Source: Pocillopora verrucosa
Lineage: Eukaryota > Cnidaria > Anthozoa > Scleractinia > Pocilloporidae
DNA: 64,000 bases
Direction: 5' to 3'
Assembly (NCBI RefSeq): GCF_036669915.1
Contig: NC_089320.1
Span: forward strand, 4,731,039-4,795,038
Shown here: piece after piece, positions 43,150 to 55,450 of the stretch
Layout of the letters: each line of letters begins with the position of its first letter
Numbering within the stretch: position 1 is the first letter of the stretch
The notes under the pieces: model-generated
The model's input: the letters and a program-made list of their open reading frames with translations, nothing else
What the model was told of the DNA's origin: nothing
Database searches by the model: none
Program-made: the position numbers and the translations under genes

Positions 43150-43801
43150 TTACATTGCTACACCTCGGGACTCGAGCTGCTTACGCCGTAGCGAATTTCG
43201 ATACCAAATGAATATTTTACAATGAGTCATGAAGTTCTTTTCGTTCATGTATGACAAGGATCCTTTGAGAGACTTCAAGCATGAATTGGCTTGTTCTGCT
43301 GCCTGACTGTTTAAGGTGTCCCACTAAGGATAACGGGAGAGGTTGTAAGCATCAGAGCAACCTGAAAAAGGAAAAAAAAACAGTTTCGATTACTTTTTAT
43401 TGGTACTGACAAAGTTAAGATTAAAACATTACTTCGAATGTGCTTCAATAAATGTGTGTAATGTGCCATTAGATTAGTAGGAGGGGATAGACCCCAGAGC
43501 ATAGCTAAATGAACACCGAAGATGAAAGACGGCCAAACCAAAAAAGCCAGTTTTGGGTGATTTACGTACCTGTATGATTCCGCCAACGCAATCGATCCAT
43601 AAGGAACTGAGAGTTCTTGAAAAAGACAGGATCCCGATTTAACAACACGAACGCAAATTATAAGCGTTGTTGTAGACAATCTGGCAGGGACCTGTCAAAA
43701 AAAGGAAGAAAAATTGTAATGAACCTACATTTATTATGACTCGTTTAATATAAAATCACTCTGATAGAGGAAATCAAGAGAAGAAAGACTCCCAAAAAAC
43801 C

Positions 43802-43950
43802 AGGCCCCGGTTGTCCAACGGGTGGATAACGCTATCCACAGAATTAATCATTACTCACCTTTAAGTGTTGTGATAACATACAACGCTATCCACTGGATAG
43901 TGATTTTTCCGGTGAATAGCGTTATTCATCCTTTAAACCGGGCCCAGGTA
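43802..43950. mobile_element. ~150-bp MITE (GGATAACGCTATCCAC family) in a KDZ intron
   Basis: CCAGGCCCCGGTTGTCC at the left and ACCGGGCCCAGG at the right are inverted. Inside are GTGGATAACGCTATCCAC and CTATCCACTGGATAGTGAT, also self-complementary. A related partial copy is at 52333-52460. Confidence 0.7.
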
Positions 43951-46128
43951 ATAAAAAGAAATTTTCTTCACACACAACGGCATCCAATCAAAGGCAACAA
44001 CATACACATGCACATTAAATCGAGCTTACCTCCTGAGAAACGCATTCGAAACACTTTAAATAGGATGTTGGGAGATTCGTTGCAAAGCATTACACTAAAT
44101 CCATAAGTTATACCTAAAATGGAAATCAAAAGAGAGGATATAAAACCGTTTTAAACATAATCACAGCAACACTGCGTACACTGAGTGCCTGAAAGCATGT
44201 TGTGTAAGAACATGTAATAAAGGCTGAAGAGAGGGTGTAACTGGGGTACATCACTAGACAATAGAAATCAACAACCTTTATTTAAACAAGTCGTTATGCC
44301 ATTTAGCCAATAAATTGTAAGAAAAACTTCAAAAAACAAAACAAAACAAAACAGGTAAGTCAGTTAATTTGTGCGATTCTTTGACTTGACAGCTGCAGAT
44401 GTTATACTTCTGAAAACTAAGCGTTTCAAACAGTTTCGGTCTTTCAAGAAAATGACATTTGTTGAGAAAAACCTAAACCTGATAACTGAAACCGCAGGTA
44501 GAGCGTAAACCCGGAGCTTGTCAGGATAATCTGGAATAAACAAAGGGTAACAATAGCTAGTTGGGGGTCAGAGTGAACTGAAATTTACATTTTTTAAAAT
44601 CAGAAGTAATGTTGTTCGTCATAGAAATTAATACAAATATTAATACTAACTCATAACATTACTGTACCGTGTTTGCAGTGCACTAAGAAAACTCCAGGAA
44701 GTAAGGATGGGTGTCGAGTACTCCTCTTTGCGCAGATGTTTGGAGTTGTGTCATCCAGGCAATAGTCACCACGACTTCTTACCACAGGCAGGCAAGGATA
44801 GTATTCTACATCATTTGTGCGGTGTACATCCAATTGCACAGCATCTGGTATTGATCCATTTCTGCTGCACGGAGACTTTGCTTTTTCCAACAGGTCAGTA
44901 ATAAATGCAGTTTAGGTCTCAAGAAGCTGATCTCCTTCCACAATGTCAAACAGGAGGGGAAAAGTTTGCTGGAGTAGAAGCATGTCTTCAGGACACTGCT
45001 CGACTGGTCCGTTGCCAATGAGTCTGCGGTAAAATGTTTCCAAGGAGTCCAATTGGGGGAGAAGTGGGGAAGCTTCCCCTAATGCATTGAAAAGTCCAGT
45101 AATAGGTATTGGAAAAGAGACATCAGATCCACAGAACAAAATGCACCAGTAAAGAAAACTACCTTAGGCAGGTGCACAATGCTGCAACTCCAGGTGTAAA
45201 GAGGTCATTACTGTGTAATGTAACCTTGCTAACATCACGGCCTACTTGATCCACCATCTGCCTGACATGTTTTTCAGCAAGGTAAACCCTGTCACGATGC
45301 CTAGTGATGTCATAAATTATTAAATAATTAGCCTAAATGCAGATCTCTTCAAACAAAGCAAATAAAAACAGGTGATATTTAGACACATTCAAAGTCCATC
45401 TCACTGAATGTAGGAGGAACTGGAGCTGGTCTTAGTCTGGTCTCAACCCCTCAACTGATCCAGAAAAAGAAGACCTCATTCCAAGGTCTTTGCAGGGTCA
45501 ATGAGACACACAAGCTTCACCACCACGACAAGGTGCCAGCCCAAGGTGAAGGATTAAAAATATTTAAAATGATTATATTAATCAGTAATCAAACTGAATC
45601 AAGTCATAGCCTTTGCATTAACAGATTAATATATTACATCATGCTCACATTCTAAAATAGAACTCCTTGAATCATACTGGGAACCAAAATAATAGAATAA
45701 ATAATGCATAGAATATTTTTTAAAAAAATTATAAGCATAAATAGCAACTTATCTTCCTGTTTCTCATGTTACAGTTGATGGACTCAGTGATGAATAAGTA
45801 GACTTCAGAGAAGTACAAAGCTCTTGTCTGAAGGATGGTGCTTTAGCATCACAAATGACAGTGTGCAGACTGTTATCTTTGCCACAGATGGCACAACAAA
45901 AACCTTCTTCATAGTTTATGTCAAGAAGGTTCAGGAAACTGCAGCAAGCAAAATGCCAGTGGTAGTACAATAACATCCTCTTGAAGTCCAATACATGTGC
46001 ATCAGCCATAATCTCTTGCTAGACACTGTGGTATGTAAATAGAGTGTACCTAAAAAAAGAGAACATAATTTAAATATAGCTTTTTGAAAGACAATTGAAT
46101 GACATACATGTACAATTTTATATCATTC

Positions 46129-46340
46129 TTAACCCTTTCACTCCTATGAGTGACCAAGACAGAATTTCTCCTTACAATATCAATATAATATCAAGCAGAC
46201 AAGTGATGAGAATAAAGAAAAATATCAATTTGAGGATTATAAGTTGATCCAATACCAAATTCTCCGAACTAACATCACAAGAACTGTAGGGCAGACAGTA
46301 AGGAGAATTACTGATGAGATCTTGGGAGTTAAAGGGTTAA
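46129..46340 (+). mobile_element. MITE family 1 copy with clear termini
   Basis: TTAACCCTTTCACTCCTATG at 46129 and GGGAGTTAAAGGGTTAA at 46340 form the terminal inverted repeat. The interior shares GACCAAGACAGAATTTCTCC and GATCCAATACCAAATTCTCC with the other copies. It lies in an intron of the KDZ-like gene. Confidence 0.8.
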
Positions 46341-49300
46341 GACAATGCTTTTCAGTCAATGTCACAGGCAAAACTTCAGAGATACAATAAATCAGAACCC
46401 TCAGCTCTTAATTTGTTGATTATTTGTTTTTTTCTGGTACCTGATTCTCATTGTAAACCATCATGTGCAGACAAATGAGTCATTTGATTGTTTAGTATAA
46501 TTGTTGTAAATTATAATTGTTGTTATAAGTGTCTGCTGGGTGTGTTCCAGAAACATTTAAATTTATTGAACAAAGTTCATTATTTGGTATTCAGATGTCA
46601 CAATAATGTTATTTTCAAATTCACTGTTAACTATTGGGTGGTATGTGATTACTTGAAAAAATTTCAACATTATGTAATTTTCATTTGGCCATTCTCAACA
46701 CAACATCAAAGTAACATGCAATAAGTGTGTAGGCCTGTAAGACTTCAACTTTTAAACTGCAACAGAGAATTAATTTATGATACAGAATAGGATACATATA
46801 CCTCCCCTTAAGAAAATGAAACAAAAATCCCTCAAGACATCATAAGAAACAACGTAGGAAGCCATGTTTAACAAAGCAAGCTCTGAGCCATCAAACTCCA
46901 CTTTTCCATCACAGATTTCCTTAACACAAGTATAATATAACACTGAAATGAAACATACAGGAATCATTATTAGCTTATTACAAAAATTTAATGAAAAGAT
47001 GACATAAAATTACTCACACATGACATGTTAGTAGCCACAGGCATGAACCTTTTCATATTGTATTCAGAACATTTATGCTTGGAGAATATATAAATTTAAG
47101 TTATATTATGATTGTAAATAGGGAGCTTAAGCACACACAAGTAGTTTGATCCATGGACAACAACTGGAAGGTGAATGTTGTTATTTTTGATGCATTGATA
47201 ACTTCACCTACAAATTTGAAAGCTCCAGTTTTAGAAATTAAAACAAAAGATTACAAATGAAAAGTCAGTAATAATTATGCAACAAAGAGGAGAACATTTC
47301 TGATTTCTGGTTGCCATCCATGGCTGAAAAATATCTGTGCTAGAGCTATACAAAAACCTTGTGTTGGTTTTTAGCAGTCCACCTGTATTCACCTTGAGCT
47401 GAGGCAAAATAATAACAATAATTTACTTGGCTCACTGTCAGCTGAGGGTTTTCCTCCCAATGGATGCCTCATGCCAGGCTGTCGACAGCTATCATCCAAT
47501 CAATTGGTTTGAAATCTGAATGAAATTTTCACATTACCTGGACAACCTTCCCTGTATGGTTTTCATTTTTCAGTCATTTCCATCCCATTCATGATAGTGA
47601 ACACTACTTGAACACTTTATGAGATAAGATAATTAATGCAAGGAATTTCTTACCTTCACATTGTCATGTCTGCTTTTTCAAAAAGCTCAAAGCTTGTATA
47701 GTCTGACTAATGCACTGTGATGAACACTTTGGGCAGGAGGGAGACAAGTTGGGAGTAAGCAGCACCAAATCAGTAGTTGACATTTTGCCACAAAGAACAT
47801 CTTCCAGAGAGAATACTTTTTTTTGTGTTGTTGATAGATGGAAGGGTTTTTTTTTTTACAAGATACTGATCTTATTTTCCACTCTTTATGAGTGGTGGCT
47901 GCTGCAACTGATTCAGTAGACTCTTGAAAATTTCTCTCAGCAAAAAAATCGACTAGAAAATCATGCATTTCGTGTCCCATTGTTTCCTTAGATTCTGCTA
48001 CTTTTGTTACATGTCCACAGTTGTGACGCTGGTGATCACAGATAAAGCAAGTGATAAGTGCAACTTGGAGGCCAACTACTCCATGCTGTTTATTTCCACA
48101 TACAAAAATTGTAAAATTATTCCCATTCAAAGGCAACAAGTCATGATGTTCCTCCTGAGATAGAAAAACAGCAAGAACAACAAGTAAGTGGACTGTGGAA
48201 ATGCTACAATCATTTCAGATAGTCTTTACTTAAATAACAGATACAAATGGAAAAATATGATGTTTACAGCTACTTACAGCAACTTACAGCAAATAATGCA
48301 CTTGTCATTTCTCCAAGAATATAATAACCTAAGATTCATAAATAGCTCTACTCTGAAGGGGGCCTAGCTGTTTAAATACACAAATTATATTTTAATATAA
48401 TTTAACTTAAAACAAAATCATTAGGATGAGTGAAAAATAACCAGAAAATGTTGACAAAAGCAAGATTAATGTTAGTAATAATTCCAAAATTTTAATGTTC
48501 GAAAGCAAAAAAATTCATTAATCTTACTTGGTAAGTGTGATCATGAGAATATGTGTCTCTGGCAAGTGAAGGGGTGACGTTGTTTTCCCTGTCAAAGCTT
48601 TCCATCAACTTTTCAGTGGCTTCAATATGGATGCAATTCTCATAAACAGAACTAGCTGCAGTTAAACCTGTGAGAAACATTTAATAAACAATACTTATTA
48701 TTACATATAATTTATTACTCAATTTAATACTGAAATGCAAAGAAGAAAATTATGGCACAGGGGCCTGGGGACACAGTCAAAGACACAGGGGTCAGATTCA
48801 AAACAAAATAGCTAAATGAAGACAGCTTATAATCCTGTTACTAGTAGTTGGGGCCTTTCATTTCACAACTCAGGTTGTTAGAATTCAATAGAAAAAACAT
48901 TTGACTAGCACATGAGGGTGCTTATAGGAGGCTGGAGAAATAATTGGTAACAATAAAAAAGAGAAGCTGTAAGAAAGAGGATGGGAACTGCAGTTGCCTC
49001 CTAATGTATAAGCAGAAATAAATGGCACTTAATGAATGTGTACATGAGATACAGTTATTGTCTACAATAAAACTGTGACTTGGATGAACAATTTTATTGG
49101 AGCATTTTTATAAATTATTTATCTCAGTTTATATGCTTGTATTAACTTTCTCCTGTGACTGTTGATGACAGTGACTGCAAATAATTTGTTCGCCTTGTGC
49201 CTTCAACACATTTGCAATGATAGATCTAAATGTTATCCCTGGGTTCTCTTTCAACAATCACATATTTGGCTTCTTGATGGTAGAGGATAAAAAATATATA

Positions 49301-49776
49301 AGGTAAACAATTGATTTTGTTTGGCATAAGCACAAGTACCACATTATATCTAGTTATGAGTAATCTACACAACTACTGTGCTAACCAATAAAAAAACAGA
49401 CATTTTTAATGTGCCTAAAGGGTACAAACCACAAACAATTTGTGCCACATCACAAAATGTCTAACCTCCTTGTACATGTACAAGATGCACTAGAAACTAC
49501 AGAACAGAGAACCCAAAATATAAATAAATATTAAACATTAGATATCAAATATTGAACAAAATCAAAACTAATTATGAATACCAAAGGTGAGCAATTAGGA
49601 TATTTTGTATTGTATGTATACAGCGATGTATTAATACTACCAAGGTTTGAGTCTTGTTTAGGTAGAAAGGTCTACTTTACTACGCGAAATTTACACTCCT
49701 ATGTATGGTAAGAGATCTGTTTTTAATTAAAAAATGCATGTAAAATCTTCTTTGGAAAAGAGGAGGTATTAATTAT

Positions 49777-49830
49777 ATAAGCTTCAACCCAATATAAAAG
49801 AAAATAAGCTTCAACCCAATATAAAAGAAA
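49777..49830 (+). repeat. 27-bp perfect tandem duplication
   Basis: The unit ATAAGCTTCAACCCAATATA plus AAAGAAA occurs twice in a row without mismatch, within the first KDZ intron. Confidence 0.9.
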
Positions 49831-50310
49831 ATAACGAGGAATAAAAAAATTAATACTGTCATTGTGTGTGATTCATCACAACTAATAAACAAAACAGTTT
49901 CCCATATATATGTGGAAAAAAAACAGTCTGTCGAATGAGAAATATCTTGGTTGCTACAGAAATCAGTTTTCCTTGACTTTTTTTATACATGCCAACTTCC
50001 CATGACTCAAAATAAAATTCCATGGCTTCTTTCCTGATCTTTTCCTGACATGTAGCACACCCGAATATAATTTATGGAGTACATGCTTGAAGAACTTAAG
50101 CTTAAAATGACTGTAAAAAACAGAATCGAAAACATTTTTAATACATGCAAAATTAAGACTTACCAGCAAAGCATCTAAAGTTGGTCTAGGTTGCAACGCC
50201 TGATGACAAAGATTTTCGAAATCATCTTTACCAGTCGAGGTGGTGACCGCAGTAATCAAATCAGATATCTTCTTTGATCCTCTAAATCTAATCTTCTTTG
50301 GCACAAACTG

Positions 50311-50967
50311 CGAAAAATTGCACGGGCCTCTTCTTTTATTCCTCTCGCTTAATTAATTTTCATGAACGGCGGGAAATATTAAAAAAGGTGGAGTGCTGTT
50401 TTTCATCCGCCATTTTGTGCAATGCGGCAACATGTGTGTTTATGTATCATAAAGTGTATCAACATCTAGTGATTATTTTCGTGGTTTCGAGCAGAATCTC
50501 TGTAACAGAATACACCTCCGTAGTTACGTACACTCCACACCATAATATAACGTAGTACACGTGCGTACGGCCTTCTTAGCTATTAGGCACAGGAAGGGGT
50601 CCTGACACAGGCTAATAGGCACCAACAAATACAAAACTTAGTTGCAAAATCGCTATCGAATCGCACACGATCAAAGAAATGCATTTATTTAAGACAAAAA
50701 ACAGTCGTACATGCACGTATTATATTACGCGTGACACTTGTAAATAAAGCTCTGAAAACTGCATACCCAAATTACCTTTCGGTCTAACTATCTCAATTAA
50801 ATTATAATTGTAAATTAACTCATTTGCCGTATTTCTTTTGGCCTTCATGGACCGTTTGAAGTGTCTTTTTACAAATTTACTCTTGGCCGGAGACGGTTTA
50901 GGTTTGAAATTACGTGACCATGAATACGATGGTCACGTAGTCAAAGCTACAGATGAAAACTTTTTAC
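50311..50967. promoter_or_regulatory. 5' flank of the KDZ-like gene
   Basis: On the minus strand AAAATGGCGGATG (about 50399-50411) resembles a YY1-type start-site element and contains an ATG whose frame stops after 17 codons (MADEKQHSTFF...). On the plus strand 50438-50483 shares a coding-like block with 40916-40961. No gene is called. Confidence 0.3.
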
Positions 50968-51166
50968 ACCCAAACATTACGATGCATATTCTCCCAACTG
51001 TTCTCCATACATGTCCTAAGGTGCTGACAAGGAGAATTTGTTCATCAATCAAGAGCTGCTTAAGTTGGTGATCATTTCCTTTATTCTTGAGAACTAAATG
51101 TGTGATTAACGAGTGATATTGTAAGGAGAAATTAGATGCTGGTCACTCTTAGGGGTCAAAGAGTTA
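50968..51166 (+). mobile_element. MITE family 2 copy
   Basis: TTTTTACACCCAAACATTAC, GCATATTCTCCCAACTGTTC, GACAAGGAGAATTTG and GATGCTGGTCACTCTTAGGG then GTTAA. Closest in layout to 25027-25241. Confidence 0.75.
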
Positions 51167-51993
51167 AGAGAATCTTAGTGTCCATGAGTTTGGGGATTCC
51201 CCTCATCTCTTTTGGAAACATGCCTTCCAAACATTTATTTCCATCCATTGTCATTTTGTTGTCTGCCAGTCTGACTTGCAAGGCAAGGAGCTTGGCTCAG
51301 GTTTTTTTCAGCATCATTTTCTTCTCTTTTGGTGAAGAAGCCAATTCAATCCCACATAAACCAAAAATAAAAAGGTGTGAGGATGTAGTTGACATAAAAT
51401 AAGTATTTTAGGAAGAAAGAAGATGGCAAGTAGAATGAAACACCAAAACTCTTTGTTCCTTTTAACTTTCACTTGATTTCTCTCCCTGCTTCAGTTCCTG
51501 CCTTGCAGTTGTGTTCTCGGGATTTTTGTCATTAGCTCCTGCAGGCTGCCAATATGGACAGAAAAATAGAAGTCAAATGAACCTTCATTGCCCTGTAACT
51601 GCCTGCATTACCACCAATAGGCCACGAGAATATGATCACGATAACAGGGTGGTTGTATTAATGAATAGAGTCACCTAAGGCTGTGGTATGTATGCTGATT
51701 GCAAGTTTTACTCGGTTAATTGACACCATGAAAAATTCAGTATAATTAAAACTTGTCTTGCATATGTAGCCACAGTCAAATGGACAGAACTCAGATAATT
51801 CCTTATGACTGAAAGACGTCACAAGACAGAGATATGGTAAGGGAATTTCATATTGTACCCATTCCACTGGTCACGTGGGTTAAAATTAGAATCTATAGAA
51901 AACAACTCCTATGGAATCTAACAACTTGTTATTGGTTCTAATAAAAAGGTAGGCTGATTGACATTGGTTTGAAAACTAACAAAAAGACCAGGT
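51167..51993. other. Intergenic DNA with an old dispersed repeat
   Basis: 51180-51470 is a diverged relative of 29130-29345, also placed directly after a family 2 MITE. No coding feature seen. Confidence 0.35.
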
Positions 51994-52203
51994 CAACCCC
52001 TTAAGTCCCACTAGTGACCAAGACAGAATTTCTCCTTACACTATCAGTACAATATCAAGCAGACGAGTAAAGAGAATAAAGAAAATATCAATGAGGAGAT
52101 TATTAGTTGATCCAATTCCAAATTCTCCAAACTAACCTTATATGAATTGTATGGCAGACAGTAAGGAGAATTACTAATGAGATCTTGGGAGTTTAAGGGT
52201 GAA
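51994..52203 (+). mobile_element. MITE family 1 copy
   Basis: CAACCCCTTAAGTCCCACTA, GACCAAGACAGAATTTCTCC, GATCCAATTCCAAATTCTCC, and the end GGGAGTTTAAGGGT. Confidence 0.75.
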
Positions 52204-52332
52204 ATAAAACTGACTGTGACATTTATTGGGTGGTGTGACATGGTTTTACTCAATCATGACATTATCTTGATTGGCCAGGACTTCCCATTGTTTCTAAGTA
52301 ACTAGAATAAGGAGAAAAGTGCTTTGTCCTGA

Positions 52333-52460
52333 TGGTATAGCACCTTGCCCTGGTTGTTGAAAGGCTGAATGGTGCTATCCACTGAATAAATCTCTATCTG
52401 ATGGATAACGCTATATGCTTTGTAACACCTATCCACTGGATAGGGATTTTTACTTTTTTC
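52333..52460. mobile_element. Partial GGATAACGCTATCCAC-family MITE
   Basis: GCCCTGGTTGTTGAAAGGC, GATGGATAACGCTAT and CTATCCACTGGATAGGGAT match 43802-43950. The right terminus is missing. Confidence 0.55.
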
Positions 52461-52577
52461 TTAGAGGTCACGGAAACGAATCCTGCAATCTGATTGGTTC
52501 TTAGTACAGTCCATATTTTCCTATCTCTGCCCACGGGCAACGGTAACGCTTTCATGAGTCACCAAGTACATCCCTAC

Positions 52578-54799
52578 ACCAGTGACTAAATACAGGAATG
52601 GCTCCAACCTGTAATTGGATGATAAAAATAGTAAAAGTTAATAAGTTATATCTTAACTCCTTGCTCGTGAGTATTGTTTACCCGTGTGTCTCGAAGCGGA
52701 ACAATGAAATATCAATGCAAGTGAAAACACCGATGTATCAAACAAGAAATGGTTACTAACATAACGAAGGGAAGGCAGAGCCTTTCTTGTCCAATGAGGT
52801 AGTTTAGCGTTACTCTGCCGATGACAGAGTTATTCACTAGCTAGCTCTGCTGACTAAGCTCATTTAGCCAATGCAGGCGGACGATCAGAGATTAGAGCCA
52901 TTCCTGTATTTCACCGCTGACAGGAATAGCTCCTACTCATGCGTTCATTATTTTATTTTTTTTATTTTTTATTGTTGTTTGCCATTCGTTTTGGCTAAAT
53001 AATTTATACACTGAGATAAAAACTGAAAGAGCGTTTTACTACGTTCCTCCTATATTGAACTCTACAATGCTTTTAAATGAAGCCCTCTTTTATTAATGCA
53101 GGGCCATGTACTTCTTCAGTAATATTCAATATATGATCAGTACGACCCCCCCCCCCCTCCCCCCAGGCGCTTTTACCAAAACAATTATAAGTAAATCCCA
53201 GTGTAAGGGTCTGCGAGATGCGAAAGTAGAGAGAAAAAGACAATGTGACACTCATATAATAAAATTCCTAATGATTGAGTAAGGTCGTGAACAGATGTTT
53301 GAATGTGGGTAGCTTCTTGAAGACAACCCTAGTCAGTTCCCACGCCCAGAAAATAGCTCCATGGATCCTGACTACCGGGAAGCATCTAGTGATACTGCAT
53401 ACCACAACAGCACCAACGAGATAAACTTTCTACGAGACTGTCTTAATAAAGGAACTGTGGGCGAGAATGGGGAAAGTACCATAGACAGGACAAAACAATC
53501 CCTTAAGGCGAAATTGCTCAGAATGATCGATGATGCCGAAGTCTGTGAAGATGAAGATACGCTGCAACAGTTAGAGAAAAGTGTCAATTCCTCTTATAGT
53601 TTGTTCACTTCGATGGTGCTGCACAAGCATACGACAAGTACACTGTCGGCTGCTATACCTAAAGGGAGTGTACCTGAATCAAAAAATTGAGGTCCAGAAA
53701 CATTTCTTTTCCACCAAACGAAAGACACAGAAGAGAAATATCAGGTTGGAAAAACCAACCAAGGAACAGAAGATGGAGATGATTGAGAATTGGAAGAATA
53801 ATGAGCAATCAGAGCAGAACAACAGCAAAGCAGCTGTCGATTTCACATCCGGAAAAACGATGGCACACAAGGTTTGTTGTGCTTCATTGTTTGCAATTTT
53901 TTCTTCCTTGCCTATCACACCTGTTTCACCTCACCATCTTTTTATTTCTCTGGTAGGGTTGCAAGAAATGCTTCCCTGGTTTACTAAGGAAAAACATTAC
54001 TCCATTGAAGACCTGGTTAAATCTGGCATTAAACTGTCTGTTTCTGACGTATTGGATACAAACGAGGCATCTTTGATACCCGGAGAGGCAGTAGAAGCTA
54101 ACTTAGCAGATTTGAAGAGGTTTATTACAGATGGTGCCTGGAAAGCAGTTTGCAAATTAGGTTAGGATGGCTCGTGTACCTTACAGGAAACGTGGTCTAT
54201 GTTACAGTACACTAATTCTTTCTTAAATTTACGTGGTATAAATACCTTGTCTGGAACAGTAGTAATATAATAGCAAACGAGATGTATACGTTCCAAAACA
54301 GCGTCATGTGATGAACAGTCTTCCTTAGTTTTGAACAAGTTTCCTAAAATCATTTTACTCTTTCTGGTTTTAGCCGAAAACTGTCCGAAGACTGATTGTG
54401 CCATCACTAGGAAAAAAAAAAGAATTAAAAGCACCAGTCGGAGCCATTCCTGTCAGCTATGAAATGTAGGAATAGCTCCAGTCTCTGATCGTCCACCTAA
54501 ACTGACTAAATGAGTTTAGTCAGCGCAGTTAGTCAGCAGATGACTTAGTCATCGCCGGAATATCGTTGGAAGACCCCGCTGAATGAGAAAGAAAGGCTTT
54601 GCCTTCCTTTCTTTATGTAAGTAACCATTTCTTGTTTGACACATCGGTTTTTTCACTTGCAGTGTTATTTCATTGTTCCGCTTCGAGACACACGGTTAAT
54701 CAATATTCACGAGCAAGGAGTTAAGACATAACTTATTAACTTTTACTATTTTGATCATCCAATTACATGTCGGAGCCATTCCTGTATTTAGTCGCTAGT
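52578..54799. mobile_element. 2.2-kb transposon with ~358-bp TIRs and 9-bp target duplication
   Basis: Left TIR 52578-52933 and right TIR 54440-54799 are inverted copies over their whole length with small indels; both start about AGYGACTAAATACAGGAATG. CATCCCTAC occurs directly outside both ends (52569-52577, 54800-54808). Long TIRs and a 9-bp target duplication are the hallmarks of Mutator-like elements, but no MULE transposase is inside; instead there is a two-exon gene fragment. Superfamily is therefore inferred. Confidence 0.85.
53361..54164 (+). pseudogene. Two-exon gene fragment carried by the long-TIR transposon
   Basis: ATG at 53361 opens MDPDYREASSDTAYHNSTNE, leading to an acidic region (DDAEVCEDEDTLQQLEKSV). 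At an A6 run near 53684-53689 the frame stops; one base off it continues as KIEVQKHFFSTKRKTQKRNI, a basic region, to a donor AAG/GTTTGT (53870). Exon 2 runs from about 53958 (TGGTAG acceptor; LQEMLPWFTKEKHYSIEDLV) to a donor TTAG/GTTAGG at 54164 with no further exon. I recognise no domain. The first 100 residues look helical and the protein is truncated by the right TIR. Confidence 0.5.
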
Positions 54800-54808
54800 C
54801 ATCCCTAC

Positions 54809-55450
54809 CTTCGCAGCCATTTTTCATAAAAATATCTTGTTTTTCCGGCTGGGCAGTATTTTTAAGCAAAGACGTTGGTCACTACCTCAAGCCGATAAAT
54901 AACTTATTGATCCTCTCTTTTCTCTCTCTCAAATCACTTTGGTGAACAGAAAAATATTGGTTTTGAAATGAATTCGTATGAGAAAAAGTGTCATTAAATT
55001 GGTTGACAAGCGGCCTAAAACCCGCCTGTAAATAATTTGAATCCTTCACAGAAAGTAACTAGAAAGTTAAAACGTGAGGAATTTGTTTACAATTGAATTC
55101 ATCGATAAAACTTTCATTCATTTAATATCTGAATTCTCTCACAATTTGTTCGTAGTCAAAAGGCGAGCGAAGTTTTAAGTTCTACTACAAAGACCCTTTT
55201 GGTGAGTCTTTGCAAGTCCGTTCAGTTTAGAAATTTGGGAATTCAACAAGAAAAAGCCGCATTAATTCCCCTTCAAGTGCCTAATTGAAGTGTCCCATTC
55301 GAATATGGTTGTTGTGGAGAAAAGACCAGATTTACACATGCCAATGCAGTAAACAAACGAGCAAACTCTCACAACTTCAAAATCAAATATTTGAATTTAC
55401 TTACAGTTACTTTCCTTGCCATTTACTTACTGAACGGAGGTAAATCTTCG
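54809..55450. other. Spacer between the long-TIR transposon and the BEL element
   Basis: AT-rich DNA with no ORF or repeat that I can name. Ends with CTTCG (55446-55450), the target-site copy of the BEL element. Confidence 0.5.

Larger units (their letters stand above)
43150..50310 (-). pseudogene. KDZ (Kyakuja-Dileera-Zisupton) transposase-like gene, multi-exon and damaged
   Basis: Minus-strand exons with GT-AG borders: 50310-50164 (VPKKIRFRGSKKISDLITAV), 48667-48528, 48154-~47690 (CFICDHQRHNCGHV, SWIM/CxC-like), 46942-46802 (CDGKVEFDGSELALLNM), ~46048-45775 (YEEGFCCAICGKD), ~45145-44668 (RSTRHPSLLPGVFLVHCKHG), 44113-44030 (ITYGFSVMLCNESPNILFKV), 43691-43570 (QIVYNNAYN; DPVFFKNSQFLMDRLRWRN) and 43361-43150 (NSQAAEQANSCLKSLKG). 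The last five match the conserved C-terminal order of KDZ transposases. Lesions: A11-run frameshift near 47850, TAA at about 44913, one-base loss near 43645, TAG near 43327, and Asn in place of the Asp of VYDNAC. Exon phases at the 5' end do not all agree and no ATG is in frame, so the start is unresolved. Confidence 0.75.

Noticed and set aside
53146..53165. Poly-C tract as a regulatory element
   Set aside because: Simple homopolymer run in the transposon interior; no further support.
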